From NCBI GenBank assembly GCA_003600225.1, contig QZFT01000056.1, positions 1 through 64,000 on the forward strand: a stretch of DNA of 64,000 nt, written 5' to 3'. This document shows positions 1 to 9,785 of the stretch, piece after piece. Both the position numbers and the translations under genes were made by a program. Within the stretch, counting starts at the first letter, position 1. Every line of letters begins with the position of its first letter. This stretch comes from Pseudonocardiaceae bacterium YIM PH 21723. GTDB lineage: Bacteria; Actinomycetota; Actinomycetes; Mycobacteriales; Pseudonocardiaceae. Below the pieces are notes generated by a model that made no database searches, was not told the DNA's origin, and worked only from the letters and a program-made list of their open reading frames with translations.

Positions 1-100
1 GGAGTACCTGCTGGAGCGGCTGAACCTCGGAGGTGAGGAGCCGGTCGTGACGATCCCGCAGCAGGACCGCGCTCCCGCACCGGCGCCGGAACACGTGTAA
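1..100 (+). CDS. C-terminal fragment of an unidentified protein
   Basis: An open frame runs in from the left edge and ends at the TAA at 98-100. It gives 32 residues beginning EYLLERLNLGGEE and ending with a Pro/Ala-rich tail, APAPAPEHV. A perfect hairpin follows 10 bases later, which supports a genuine gene end. The fragment has no family motif, so no function can be given. An oxidoreductase is possible because an SDR gene follows on the same strand, but that is only context. Confidence 0.55.
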   Translation, partial: EYLLERLNLGGEEPVVTIPQQDRAPAPAPEHV

Positions 101-110
101 CCGCCCTGAA

Positions 111-148
111 CGTGGCTTTCAGGCCCATCGACGGGCCTGAAAGCCACG
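111..148. terminator. Perfect 16-bp stem hairpin
   Basis: The arm cgtggctttcaggccc (111-126) pairs perfectly with 133-148 around a 6-base loop. It lies directly after the stop codon of the upstream gene. There is no strong T-tract, as is usual for actinomycete terminators. Confidence 0.75.
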
Positions 149-221
149 TTCGTCCAGCACAAATACACGAATGGTGCTCAGCCCTAGCCGAGCCGGTTCA
201 CCACTCTGGATACTCGACCCG

Positions 222-1070
222 GTGCGTGTCGAGCAGTGGAAGAACAAAGCCGTCCTGATCACCGGAGCATCCCGCGGTATCGGCAAGGAGCTGGCAAGAC
301 AACTCGCCGACGGCGGAGCCAGGATAGGACTGGTCGGCCTGGAGCCGGATCTCCTCGCCGAGCTCGCCGCACAACTGGGCGAAGGCCACTGCTGGGTACA
401 CGCCGACGTCACCGATCACGAGGGAATGGCAGCGGCCACCGCGAAGGTGGTCGCCGAATTCGGCGGGCTGGACGTGGTGGTCGCCAACGCGGGGGTGGTT
501 CCGTTCGGCACCACCCGGCAGATCACGCCGGAGGCGTTCACCAGGACCATCGACGTCAACCTCAACGGGGTGTTCCACACGGTCCGGTGCGCGATCCCGC
601 ACCTCATCGAGCGGCGTGGCTACATCCTGGTCGTCTCGTCATCGGCCTCGTTGATCCCGGTCGTCGGGATGTCCGCCTACTGCGCGGCCAAGTCCGGCGC
701 CGAAGCACTGGCCAATGTCCTGCGGATGGAACTGGCGCATCTGGGGGTACGGGTCGGCAGCGCACACACGGGATTCGTGGACACCGACATGACCAGGCAG
801 ATGAACACCGTCATGCCGTCCTTGCACCGGGCACGCACCCGCCTGCCCTGGCCGCTGGGCGGGACCGTGTCCGCCCAGTCGTGCGCGAGGGCCCTGGTCC
901 GCGGAATCGAGCGACGAGCCAGGCGGATCTTCGTGCCGCGGCCGATCTGGCTGCTGCACCTGGGCCGGGTACTCGCGGCCAGCGAGCTCGTCCAGACCAT
1001 CGGAGCCCGATTCCTCAGCCGGCTGGTGCCCGCCACCGAGTCCGAGGTACGCGCGGCCACTGAGCACTGA
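222..1070 (+). CDS. SDR family NAD(P)-dependent oxidoreductase
   Basis: This is a classical short-chain dehydrogenase/reductase of about 282 residues. From the GTG at 222 the cofactor motif TGASRGIG falls at residues 14-21, the usual SDR position. An NAG motif follows in VVANAGVV, then the catalytic Ser in VVSSSAS near residue 140 and YCAAK at 153-157 (catalytic Tyr and Lys). The ATG at 171 would add 17 residues (MVLSPSRAG...) that are unlike the family, and neither start has a convincing ribosome site. A cytosolic redox enzyme acting on an alcohol or ketone is expected; the substrate cannot be told. The C-terminal 60 residues carry several Arg-rich stretches and a hydrophobic patch, as in SDRs that touch membranes. 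It stands alone on its strand between a terminator and the NACHT gene. Confidence 0.9.
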   Translation: MRVEQWKNKAVLITGASRGIGKELARQLADGGARIGLVGLEPDLLAELAAQLGEGHCWVHADVTDHEGMAAATAKVVAEFGGLDVVVANAGVVPFGTTRQITPEAFTRTIDVNLNGVFHTVRCAIPHLIERRGYILVVSSSASLIPVVGMSAYCAAKSGAEALANVLRMELAHLGVRVGSAHTGFVDTDMTRQMNTVMPSLHRARTRLPWPLGGTVSAQSCARALVRGIERRARRIFVPRPIWLLHLGRVLAASELVQTIGARFLSRLVPATESEVRAATEH

Positions 1071-1162
1071 ACGTTCGTTCGGCCCATAGCGAATGCGCCT
1101 CACCGCGTAACCATTCCACCGCGGACGGTGCATTCGCGACCGCTTCCTGGAAGCATGGCGGT

Positions 1163-3913
1163 GTGACTGGGGACACTATTCTCAAGCTGCTGCGCGACAC
1201 CCCACTGGGTCTGGCACTCGGTGTGGTGGCTCTGCTGCTGGCATACGAGGCCGCCAAGAAATGGGTCCCGGACCTGCTGGAGTGGCTGGCCAAGCTGCTG
1301 TATCGGGCGCTGGCCGGCACCCGGTTGGGGCAGGGCAGGATGCTGAAGCAGTACCGGGCCCGGATCATGGAGGAGCACGGGGAGATGTCCCTGCTGTTCG
1401 CTCCGGAGCACCGGTTGCAGGTGGCGAGCGTGTACGTGCCGCTGCATCCGATGGACGGCGTCGGCACCACCCGGATCGTGGACAGCAGGCGGGCGGTGGT
1501 GGTCGGGCCGCCCGGGGCGGGCAAGTCGATGCTGCTGCGGCACTCCCTGCTGAGCTGGGCGGCGAACCCCACCGGCTCCCGGGTGCCGGTGCTGGTGGAG
1601 CTGCGCCGGTGCAACGCCAACACCCTGCCGTTGACCGAGCTGATCGCCGACCAGTTCCGCCGCGACGGCCTGCCCAGGCCCGATCGGCTGGGCCGGCTGT
1701 GTGTGTTGTTCGACGGCCTGGACGAGGTGAACTCCGCCGACCGGGAGCGGGTGTCGGACCTGATCCGCGACTACGCGCGGGCGCATCCGGGACACCGGGT
1801 CGTGGTGACCTGCCGGTCGGCGATCTACAACCGGCAACTGCTGCCGGAGTTCCGCGATGTGTACCGGCTGGCCGAGTTCGAGGACCGGCACATCCGCCGT
1901 TTCCTGCGCAATTGGCCGCTGATCAGCGGGAAGGCGCAGGTCGACCGGCTGCTGTCCGCGCTGGCCGGCAGTCCGCGGGTGCTGCAGCTGGCCCGCAATC
2001 CCCTGCTGCTCACCATGATCGCGTTCCTGTATGGACGCTCGGACACCGGCCGGGTGCTCCCCCACTCGCGGGCCGAGTTCTATGAGGTGGCCACCCAGGA
2101 GCTGCTCAGCAGGCTGAAGCACGAGGCCAACCGGTTCTCCGGACCGGCGAAGAAGGCGGTGCTGGAACGCCTTGCCCTGCTGGCCCAGGATGCCCCCGGG
2201 CTGGAGGCCGATCGGCGCACCCTGCCCTTCGAGGTGGTGCTGCGCGAGACCGCGGCCCTGCTGCCCGGGCTGAACCTCGCGGAGTCGGAGGCCGGCGCGT
2301 TGATCACCGAGATCGCCCACCGCAGCGGCCTGCTGCTGGCGGTCGACGGTGGGCAGCACTACCAGTTCGCCCACCTGAGCCTCCAGGAGTACTTCGCGGC
2401 CAGCGCGCTGGCCGACGACCAGGAGGGACTGCTGGAGCGGTACCGGCGGGCGCCCTCGGAGTGGCTGGAGACCGCCAAACTGTGGTGCGGCATCGTCAGC
2501 AAGGACAGTAGCCCGGTGGTCGCCGCGATCAGCGAGATCTCCACCTACGACGCGATCGCCTGCCTGGCCGACGCCGTCCGGGTGGACAACGTCGTCGCCG
2601 ACACGATCACCGAGTCGGCGTTGCAGGGCCTGGACAAGGCCAGCGGCGCCTTCCGCGCGGTACCGATGGGACTGGCGGCCGCCGATCCCCGGCAACGGGG
2701 CAGGCGGCTGCGCAAGCGGCTGTTCGAGCTGCTGAACGCCGAGGACCGGACGCTGCGCATGGTGGCGGCGCTGTGCCTGGCGAACACCAACCTCCCGGAG
2801 GTGGCCCGCCGGCTGGGCGCGGCCGAGGACTCCTGGGTCCAGCTGGTGACCATGGGGAACATGGCGGTGCCGGTACTCGCCGAACACGCGGCGACGAACA
2901 GCCGGGCGGTGGAACTGCTCCGCATGATCGGCACTCCGGAGGCGGCGGTCGCGCTGGCCGAACTAGTCTGGCGGGACGACGACACCGCCCGGAAGGCCGC
3001 GTGGTCGCTGGCCTACATGGTGTCCGATCCGGAGATCGAGGCCGCGCTGGTCGCCATCCCGCCACGCGAGTCCGACCACGGCCACGCGAACTGGGTGTGG
3101 GCCCCGTACCGCGCGCAGCCACGCAACGGGCACGCCGACGTCCTGGGCCGGGTGGCCAGGATCATCGACCGCGACGAGGATTTCGTGGACGGCATCGACA
3201 TCCGGTTCGCGCTGCCCCTGGTGGCGGTGCGTCTGTCCGAAGTGGTCAATTCCGCCGAGTTCGGCGCGGAGCGGCGGGAGGATCTGCTCAAGGGCAGGCG
3301 TCCGGTGTCGGAGACGCTGCGCGAACATCCGGCGTGGACGCACAAATGGGACACGCTGCTGCACTGCCTGCCCGAGGAGATGCGCCTCCAGCTGATCGAG
3401 CGGGACATCGCCACCGGGACGCACACGCTGATCCTGACCGGCGACTGGAGCTGGGCATTCGAGCCGCAGGACGTGCACTTCCGCTTCTGGCGCAGCTGGC
3501 GGTCCTGGCTGACGATCGCGCTCGGCCTGGTCATCGGGCTGACCGCGATGGCCGCGGTACCCGAGCTCGGCATCCCCGGAACCGTGTGGCCGTGGGTGGC
3601 CCGCGCGGGCTGCCTGCTGGCGGTGCCCCTGCTGCTGGGCATGTCAGCCGGTAAGGACACCGATCTCCATGACGGACCGTTGTCCGTGCAACTGTGCACC
3701 CTGGGCATGATCGTGCTCACCGTGCTGGCCTGCATCACCGCGCATCACCAGCTGGGTGCCTGGGCCGTCCCGATCCCGATCGCGGCGACCATGGCCGGCT
3801 TCTGGTTCAGCCTCAACGGCCGGGTGATGGACCGCCAGGCCCGCAATCCGCTGCGCGGCCTGCTCGACCAGCCGGCCCGTCCCCCGGAGTCCAGCCCCTC
3901 GGTCATCGGCTGA
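1163..3913 (+). CDS. Membrane-anchored NACHT-domain STAND ATPase
   Basis: The protein has 916 residues. An N-terminal hydrophobic helix (about 12-28, LGLALGVVALLLAYEA) precedes a NACHT-type NTPase with Walker A GPPGAGKS (114-121) and the extended Walker B LCVLFDGLDEV (about 179-189). The acidic FDGLDE signature is typical of NACHT rather than of ordinary AAA proteins. A middle region of Ala/Leu-rich helical repeats (about 480-700) looks HEAT-like. The C-terminus (about 780-885) holds four hydrophobic segments. The start is a GTG with a weak GGAAG 9 bases upstream. Bacterial NACHT proteins include antiphage sensors and signalling ATPases, and here the output would be the membrane end. No recognisable nuclease or protease effector is fused. 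It could instead be a housekeeping signalling ATPase; the sequence does not decide. Confidence 0.85.
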   Translation: MTGDTILKLLRDTPLGLALGVVALLLAYEAAKKWVPDLLEWLAKLLYRALAGTRLGQGRMLKQYRARIMEEHGEMSLLFAPEHRLQVASVYVPLHPMDGVGTTRIVDSRRAVVVGPPGAGKSMLLRHSLLSWAANPTGSRVPVLVELRRCNANTLPLTELIADQFRRDGLPRPDRLGRLCVLFDGLDEVNSADRERVSDLIRDYARAHPGHRVVVTCRSAIYNRQLLPEFRDVYRLAEFEDRHIRRFLRNWPLISGKAQVDRLLSALAGSPRVLQLARNPLLLTMIAFLYGRSDTGRVLPHSRAEFYEVATQELLSRLKHEANRFSGPAKKAVLERLALLAQDAPGLEADRRTLPFEVVLRETAALLPGLNLAESEAGALITEIAHRSGLLLAVDGGQHYQFAHLSLQEYFAASALADDQEGLLERYRRAPSEWLETAKLWCGIVSKDSSPVVAAISEISTYDAIACLADAVRVDNVVADTITESALQGLDKASGAFRAVPMGLAAADPRQRGRRLRKRLFELLNAEDRTLRMVAALCLANTNLPEVARRLGAAEDSWVQLVTMGNMAVPVLAEHAATNSRAVELLRMIGTPEAAVALAELVWRDDDTARKAAWSLAYMVSDPEIEAALVAIPPRESDHGHANWVWAPYRAQPRNGHADVLGRVARIIDRDEDFVDGIDIRFALPLVAVRLSEVVNSAEFGAERREDLLKGRRPVSETLREHPAWTHKWDTLLHCLPEEMRLQLIERDIATGTHTLILTGDWSWAFEPQDVHFRFWRSWRSWLTIALGLVIGLTAMAAVPELGIPGTVWPWVARAGCLLAVPLLLGMSAGKDTDLHDGPLSVQLCTLGMIVLTVLACITAHHQLGAWAVPIPIAATMAGFWFSLNGRVMDRQARNPLRGLLDQPARPPESSPSVIG

Positions 3914-3915
3914 CC

Positions 3916-3998
3916 GCAGTAAGGGGCACCCACCCTGCGTTCAGTGCAGTAAGGGGCACCCACCCTGCGTTGAGTGCGGGGAGGGTGCCCCTTACTGC
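3916..3998. repeat. 30-bp tandem repeat plus inverted copy (terminator-like)
   Basis: Two direct 30-base units start at 3916 and 3946, each opening with gcagtaaggggcaccc. An inverted copy, gggtgccccttactgc, lies at 3983-3998. The second direct core (3946-3961) and the inverted core pair perfectly over 16 bases around a 21-base loop. The element lies between the convergent NACHT gene and thiolase, so it can serve as a bidirectional terminator. The same core recurs as a tandem array at 53308-53413. Confidence 0.85.
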
Positions 3999-4007
3999 AT
4001 GAGTGCC

Positions 4008-5190
<1,183 letters not shown>

Positions 5191-5198
<8 letters not shown>

Positions 5199-6870
5199 CT
5201 TCTGCTCCTTCCACGGGCGCATGCCGCCGGGACTGCAGTACGTAGAACCGTCCGGTGACAAAGCCAGGATCGGTCAGGGCGGTGGACGCCGCCGGGTTGG
5301 CTCCGGTTCCGTGGAAATCCGAGAACGCGGCACTCTGGTTGACGAAGACGCCCTGAGTCAGATTCTCACTCAAATGTACGCCCGCTTCCAAGGCTGCGAG
5401 CTCGGTGTCACTCAGCACATTCTCGCTGGTGGAGTACACACTGGCGGTCAATGCGCCATGGGCGCTTACCGTCCTGCGGAAGATGTCCAGGGCGTGCTCG
5501 GTGGAGTCGGTGGAGATCACGAAGGAGATGGGGCCGAACCACTCGGTCGTGTAGGTGTCCTCGTCCTTGGCGTCCAGCGCGACGATCACCGGGGTGCGCA
5601 CGGTGGCCTTCGGCAGTCCGTCGACCTCGACGGCGCGGGAGGCCAGCACGACCTCACCGAGCTCGTGCGCCTTGGCCAGCCGGTCGACCACGCCCGGGTT
5701 GGCCAGCGCGCCCAGCGTTCCCACGGCGCGGGCCGGGTCACTGAGCAGCTTGTCGACCCCGGAGGCCAGATCGGCGGCGAACTCGGCCGGCGTCTTGCGG
5801 CCCTGGTCGGTGTCGATGCCGTCGCGGGGCACCAGGATATTCTGCGGGGTGGTGCACATCTGGCCGCTGTACAGCGACAACGAGAACCCCAGGTTGCGCA
5901 GCAGGCCCTTGTAGTCGTCGGTGGAGTCCACGATGACCGTGTTCAGCCCGGCCTTCTCGGTGTACACCACGGCCTGGCGGGCGTTGGCCTCCAGCCAGTC
6001 GCCGTACTCGGTGGAACCGGTGAAGTCGACGATCTTCACCGCCGGGTTGGTGGCCAGATCACCGGCGATCAGCTCACCGGGCGCCTCGACGGCGAGGGTG
6101 ACGACGTTCTTGTCGAACCCGGCCTCGGCCAGGACCTCGCGCGCGATGGACACGGTGATCGCGAGCGGCAGGATGGCGCGCGGGTGCGGCTTGACGATCA
6201 CCGGGTTACCGGTCACCAGGCTGGCGAACAGGCCCGGGTAGCTGTTCCAGGTGGGGAACGTGTTGCAGCCGATGACCAGGCCGATGCCGCGCGGCACGAC
6301 GGTGAACTTCTTGTCCATCCGCAGCGGGTCACCCTTGCGCTGCGGCTTCTCCCAGGTGGCGCGCGTGGGTTGCCGGGTGGACTCGGCGTACGCGTAGGCG
6401 ATGGCCTCGAGCGCACGGTCCTGGGCGTGCGGGCCACCGGCCTGGAAAGCCATGACGAAGTGCTGGCCGCTGGTGTGCGACACCGCGTGCGCCAGCTCGA
6501 AGCTGCGCTCGTTGATCCGCTTCAGGATCTCCAGGGCGACACCGGCGCGGGCCTGCGGACCGGCGTCCCGCCACCCGGGCAGCGCGGCGGAGGCGGCCTC
6601 GACCAGCGCGGCCGGGTCGGAGTGCGGGTAGGTGATGCCCAGTTCCAGGCCGTAGGGCGAGGTCTCCTGGCCGGTGTAGTCGCCGGTGCCGGGCTGGTCC
6701 AGCTCGAATCGGTTGTTCAGCAGCGCCTGGAAGGCGGCCTCACCGGTCTTCGCCGCGTCCTCGCCGTAGATCGACGGGCTGGGCGACTCCGGATACGGGC
6801 TCCAGTACTCGCGCGCGTCGATCGCCTGGACCGCCCGGTCAAGGCGGGCTCGGTGGGCTTCGAAGAACAT
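5191..6870 (-). CDS. paaN: Phenylacetic acid degradation protein PaaN, aldehyde dehydrogenase-like
   Basis: About 559 residues of the PaaN branch of the aldehyde dehydrogenase superfamily. The family-typical opening MFFEAHRARLDRAVQAI is followed by REYWSPYPESPSPSIYG. Later come IGCNTFPTWNSYPGLFASL, NPVIVKPHPRAILPLA (cofactor lobe), FTGSTEYG and the active-site Cys region SGQMCTTPQN. The ATG at 6870 has GAGGAG upstream. PaaN proteins are associated with phenylacetate catabolism, where a related ring-opening function has been proposed; the coupled thiolase and the divergent TetR gene agree with this. No other paa genes (ring epoxidase, isomerase, CoA ligase) are in the window, so the rest of the pathway must lie elsewhere. 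Confidence 0.92.
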
Positions 6871-6911
6871 GACCACTCCTCGCTTCGTTGCAGAGTCATC
6901 GTCGAGCATAA

Positions 6912-6933
6912 TTACAGACCGAACGGTCGGTAA
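6912..6933. promoter_or_regulatory. Operator palindrome between paaN and the TetR gene
   Basis: A 22-bp dyad has outer arms ttac/gtaa and inner arms gaccg/cggtc around a central aa, with only position 5 and the centre breaking symmetry. It lies in the 82-base space between the divergent paaN and TetR-family genes, 20 bases before the TetR start. ACCG..CGGT half-sites are usual for TetR-family repressors of aromatic catabolism, so the neighbouring regulator probably binds here and represses both directions. Confidence 0.7.
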
Positions 6934-6952
6934 GTAGCTGTCTGGAGGATTC

Positions 6953-7537
6953 GTGAGTGAGCCTGCGCGCAGGGGCCGTCCGGGGTACGACCTGGAGTCG
7001 CTGCTGCTGGTCGCCGTGCGGGTGTTCACCGAACGCGGCTACGACGGCGCGAGCATGGAGCAGCTGGCCAGTGAGCTGGGGATGAGCAAGTCGGCCATCT
7101 ACCACCACGTCACCGGTAAGGCCGAGTTGCTGCGGCTGGCCACCGACCGGGCCCTGGACGGGCTGTTCGCGGTCACCGGAGAGCCGGGTTCCACTACCGG
7201 TCATGCGATCGACCGGCTGGAGCACGTGGTCCGGCGCAGTGTGCAGGTACTGGTGGATCAGCTGCCATTCGTCACGCTGCTGCTGCGGGTCCGGGGGAAC
7301 ACGGACGTGGAGCGGCGCGCACTGGCCCGGCGGCGGGAGTTCGACCGGTTCGTCACCGACCTGGTGAAACAGGCGGTCGGCGAGGGCAGCCTGCGGGCGG
7401 ACATCGAACCGGCGCTCATCGCCCGGCTGCTGTTCGGCACGGTCAACTCGATCACCGAGTGGTACCGGCCAGATGGCGGATCGGCGGATCTGCCGGAGAT
7501 CGTCACGAAACTCGTTTTCGACGGCCTGCGGCGTTAG
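6953..7537 (+). CDS. TetR/AcrR family regulator, PaaR-like
   Basis: This is a 194-residue TetR-type repressor. Residues 10-60 hold the DNA-binding domain: GYDLESLLLVAVRVFTERGY, then helix-turn-helix MEQLASELGMSKSAIYHHV followed by TGKAELL. The C-terminal ligand domain ends LFGTVNSITEWYRPDG, the WYRP motif usual in this family. The GTG start at 6953 follows a good CTGGAGG. Divergent orientation to paaN and the operator at 6912-6933 point to control of the paaN-thiolase operon, probably lifted by a phenylacetyl-CoA-type ligand; the ligand is inferred from known PaaR regulators. Confidence 0.88.
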   Translation: MSEPARRGRPGYDLESLLLVAVRVFTERGYDGASMEQLASELGMSKSAIYHHVTGKAELLRLATDRALDGLFAVTGEPGSTTGHAIDRLEHVVRRSVQVLVDQLPFVTLLLRVRGNTDVERRALARRREFDRFVTDLVKQAVGEGSLRADIEPALIARLLFGTVNSITEWYRPDGGSADLPEIVTKLVFDGLRR

Positions 7538-7545
7538 GGTGAACA

Positions 7546-7582
7546 AGCGGGGCCGGGCCGCTAAGCCCGGCCCGGCCCCGCT
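7546..7582. terminator. 15-bp GC-rich hairpin between convergent genes
   Basis: Arm 7546-7560 (agcggggccgggccg) pairs perfectly with 7568-7582 around a 7-base loop. It sits between the stop of the TetR gene and that of the sigma-partner gene, so it can end transcription from both sides. Confidence 0.8.
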
Positions 7583-7594
7583 TCGATCATCCGG

Positions 7595-8416
7595 TCAGTC
7601 CAGCTTGAACTTCGGATCGGCCGCCGCCCTGGCGAGCGCCTCCGGGGTCAGCACGTAACCGCCCGACGAGTTCGTCAGCGGTTTGCGCTGTCCGAAGTAG
7701 ACGACCGTGCCGTCCGGCCAGCGATAAATGGCGCCCATCTCACCCATACGCGAGTCTTCCGGGGTGTAGACGACGACATCCTTGCCGTCGACCCTGACGT
7801 TCGAGCACAGGCCAGACGCGTCCGGATTCCAGCCGTGGGCCCGCTGGCACAGGTCCAGCCCCAGGGTGGAGGCCGAGGTGAACACCTGGGCCCGGAGCTC
7901 ATGGAGGTACGCCTCGGGATCCTGCTGGCCGTTCCCCTTGGCCACCGCGATGATCGCGTTGTACCGCCACACTTCCCTGTTCTCGTGCCCGTGCTGCTGG
8001 AACTCGGCCTGGAACAGCTTGTTGGAGCGGTTGTTCTCCGCGAGCCGCCAGCCGTCCTTGTTGCCGTCGAGCACGGAGGGCAACAACGCTTGCAGCTTCA
8101 CCACCTGCTCGTACGCCCGCGATCCCGGCTGGGCGATGTACTTCGGCTCCGCCGGCGCGGCGGACGCGGACGAGGTGGCGGTACTGCGCACCGGGCTTGC
8201 CGGAATCGTGTTGGAGGCGCCGTTTCCCAGTGCCCACACACTTCCACCGGCGACGAGCAGCACCACCGCCGCGGCACCGGCACTCATCAGGTTGGCGTTG
8301 CGCCTGCGCTTCGCCTTCCTGCCCACTGTCAAGGCGTGATCCGGATTCATCGCCGGCGGCGGGCTGCTTGCCGCGAGCACGTCCCGGAACGCGTTCTTCA
8401 ACTCGTTCTCGTTCAT
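7595..8416 (-). CDS. Membrane protein paired with the SigE-family sigma factor, putative anti-sigma
   Basis: The 273 residues split into a short cytosolic N-terminus (about 1-40, MNENELKNAFRDVLAAS), one membrane helix (about 42-64, ending GGSVWAL) and an outer domain of about 200 residues with no recognised fold. The ATG overlaps the TAA of the sigma gene as TAATG, so the two are co-translated. This single-pass topology and coupling is typical of partner proteins of SigE-family ECF sigma factors. No ZAS zinc motif (HxxxCxxC) is present, so anti-sigma action is inferred from context only. The outer domain contains LDLCQRAHGWNPDASGLCSN, whose two Cys may form a disulphide outside the cell. Confidence 0.8.
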   Translation of the reverse strand: MNENELKNAFRDVLAASSPPPAMNPDHALTVGRKAKRRRNANLMSAGAAAVVLLVAGGSVWALGNGASNTIPASPVRSTATSSASAAPAEPKYIAQPGSRAYEQVVKLQALLPSVLDGNKDGWRLAENNRSNKLFQAEFQQHGHENREVWRYNAIIAVAKGNGQQDPEAYLHELRAQVFTSASTLGLDLCQRAHGWNPDASGLCSNVRVDGKDVVVYTPEDSRMGEMGAIYRWPDGTVVYFGQRKPLTNSSGGYVLTPEALARAAADPKFKLD

Positions 8417-8934
8417 TACGCGATCTCCTGCTCCAGCGAGGTGGTCAAGTAGTCGGCGCCGAGCAGGCCTCGCAAAGTCTGCAGCCCTCGCGAGGCCTGG
8501 CTTTTCACCGTTCCACTCGAACAGTTCAGAAGGTTGCCGGTCTGTTCGATCGACATGTCCTCCCAGAATCGCAGGACGAGTACCGCCCGTTGCTTCGGCG
8601 GGACACCTTCCAGGGCTCGCATCAGCTCCATCTGGTCCTCGATCCGGTGTCCGTCCAGGGACTGGACATCGGGGAGCGTGTCGGTCACCTGTTCACGCTT
8701 GAACCAGCCACGCCGGGTTTGGGACAGAAACGTACGCACCAGGATCTTGCGTGTGTACTGATCGAGGGCCTCGTGATGATCGATCCGCTTCCAGGCCAGG
8801 TACAGCTTGGTGAACGTCTCCTGCACGAGATCCTCGGCCCGATGCCAGTCCCCGCACAGCAGGAACGCGGTACCGCGCATCGATCCGGACCGGCTCGCGA
8901 AATACTCCGCGAACCTGGTATCCCGATCGCTCAT
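8416..8934 (-). CDS. SigE-family ECF RNA polymerase sigma factor
   Basis: 172 residues. Region 2 contains GTAFLLCGDWHRAEDLVQET followed by FTKLYLAWKRI. Region 4 contains VPPKQRAVLVLRFWEDMS and the helix-turn-helix IEQTGNLLNCSSGTVKSQAS. The order FLLCGD..AEDLVQETF is the SigE-type signature of actinomycetes. The downstream coupled membrane gene presumably holds or modulates it until a signal arrives. The 76 bases upstream show no obvious autoregulatory promoter. Confidence 0.9.
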   Translation of the reverse strand: MSDRDTRFAEYFASRSGSMRGTAFLLCGDWHRAEDLVQETFTKLYLAWKRIDHHEALDQYTRKILVRTFLSQTRRGWFKREQVTDTLPDVQSLDGHRIEDQMELMRALEGVPPKQRAVLVLRFWEDMSIEQTGNLLNCSSGTVKSQASRGLQTLRGLLGADYLTTSLEQEIA

Positions 8935-9010
8935 CTGTCCCCCCTCATTCCACGATTCGGGTTAGACAGGCCCGCACCTGGCCGGGAGGTTGCATCCCCG
9001 GCGAGAAAAG

Positions 9011-9751
9011 TTATTCCGTCGTGAGCAACTCGCGTGCGAGCAGCGTGCCGCCGGCCACCGCCGCGGGCATGACGATCACCGCCACGAACGGGATCGCACA
9101 CAGTAGGTAGGTGGGAACCCCCAGGCCGAGAGCCTTCGCCCTGCGGGTCCTGAGCGCCCGGTGCCGGTCGCCCAGCCGCAGGCCACGGCGGCCGAAGGCC
9201 ACGCCGACGAGTTCCAGGGTGAGTAGCCAGCCACCCACGCAGGCGCCGAGTACCGGCACCACGGTCTGACCGATGACCGGGATGAATCCGGCCAGTAGCA
9301 AGGGAATCGCGCACGCCACCGAAACGACCACCAGCAGCAGGGAGTCACGGAGACCTCGGACAAGTAGCGTCCACCAGCCGGTCGGCGGGTGCTGCACTCC
9401 CCCGAGCTGATCCTCGACCTTCTCGGCGATGTACTCGTAGAACGGGCCGCCGATCAGCAGGGTGACCGCGGTGAAGGTGATCACGCCCACCACCGCGCCG
9501 ACCAGGAACACCAGCAGGCCGGCGAGCACCCGCAGCGCCGTCTTCGGACCCGCGCCCCAGCCGTCGGCGAACGGGGTCATCCAGCTGACGATGTCGGTCA
9601 GGTAGTAGGCCAGCGCCGCCAGCCCGCCGACGTACAGCAGCGACGTGACGAACGCCGGGATCGCGCCGAGGACGAGCAGCCTCGTCGACCGGCGGAGTAT
9701 CGCGAAGCCCTGGGGCAGTAGCCGCGCACCGTGCAGGAAGTCCCGAATCAC
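9011..9751 (-). CDS. EI24 domain-containing (CysZ-like) integral membrane protein
   Basis: From the GTG at 9751 the protein has 246 residues and begins MIRDFLHGARLLPQGFAIL. Several long hydrophobic segments follow (LVLGAIPAFVTSLLYVGG, VLAGLLVFLVGAVVGVITF, LLLVVVSVACAIPLLLAGF, LLCAIPFVAVIVMPAAVAGG). The GP-FY-E-IAEKVED stretch after the second pair of helices is typical of the EI24/CysZ family, whose enterobacterial member takes part in sulfate uptake. A GTG at 9781 would extend it by ten residues, almost into the divergent gene at 9786, and is less likely. Its substrate is unknown. Confidence 0.85.
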   Translation of the reverse strand: MIRDFLHGARLLPQGFAILRRSTRLLVLGAIPAFVTSLLYVGGLAALAYYLTDIVSWMTPFADGWGAGPKTALRVLAGLLVFLVGAVVGVITFTAVTLLIGGPFYEYIAEKVEDQLGGVQHPPTGWWTLLVRGLRDSLLLVVVSVACAIPLLLAGFIPVIGQTVVPVLGACVGGWLLTLELVGVAFGRRGLRLGDRHRALRTRRAKALGLGVPTYLLCAIPFVAVIVMPAAVAGGTLLARELLTTE

Positions 9752-9785
9752 GTCATCAGTCTGCCCTAACGCCCTCTTCACTCAC

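Noticed and set aside
1100-2887. 595-residue minus-strand frame opposite the NACHT gene
   Set aside because: It is a GC-bias shadow, rich in Gln, Gly and Arg with no motifs, while the plus strand encodes an intact NACHT ATPase.
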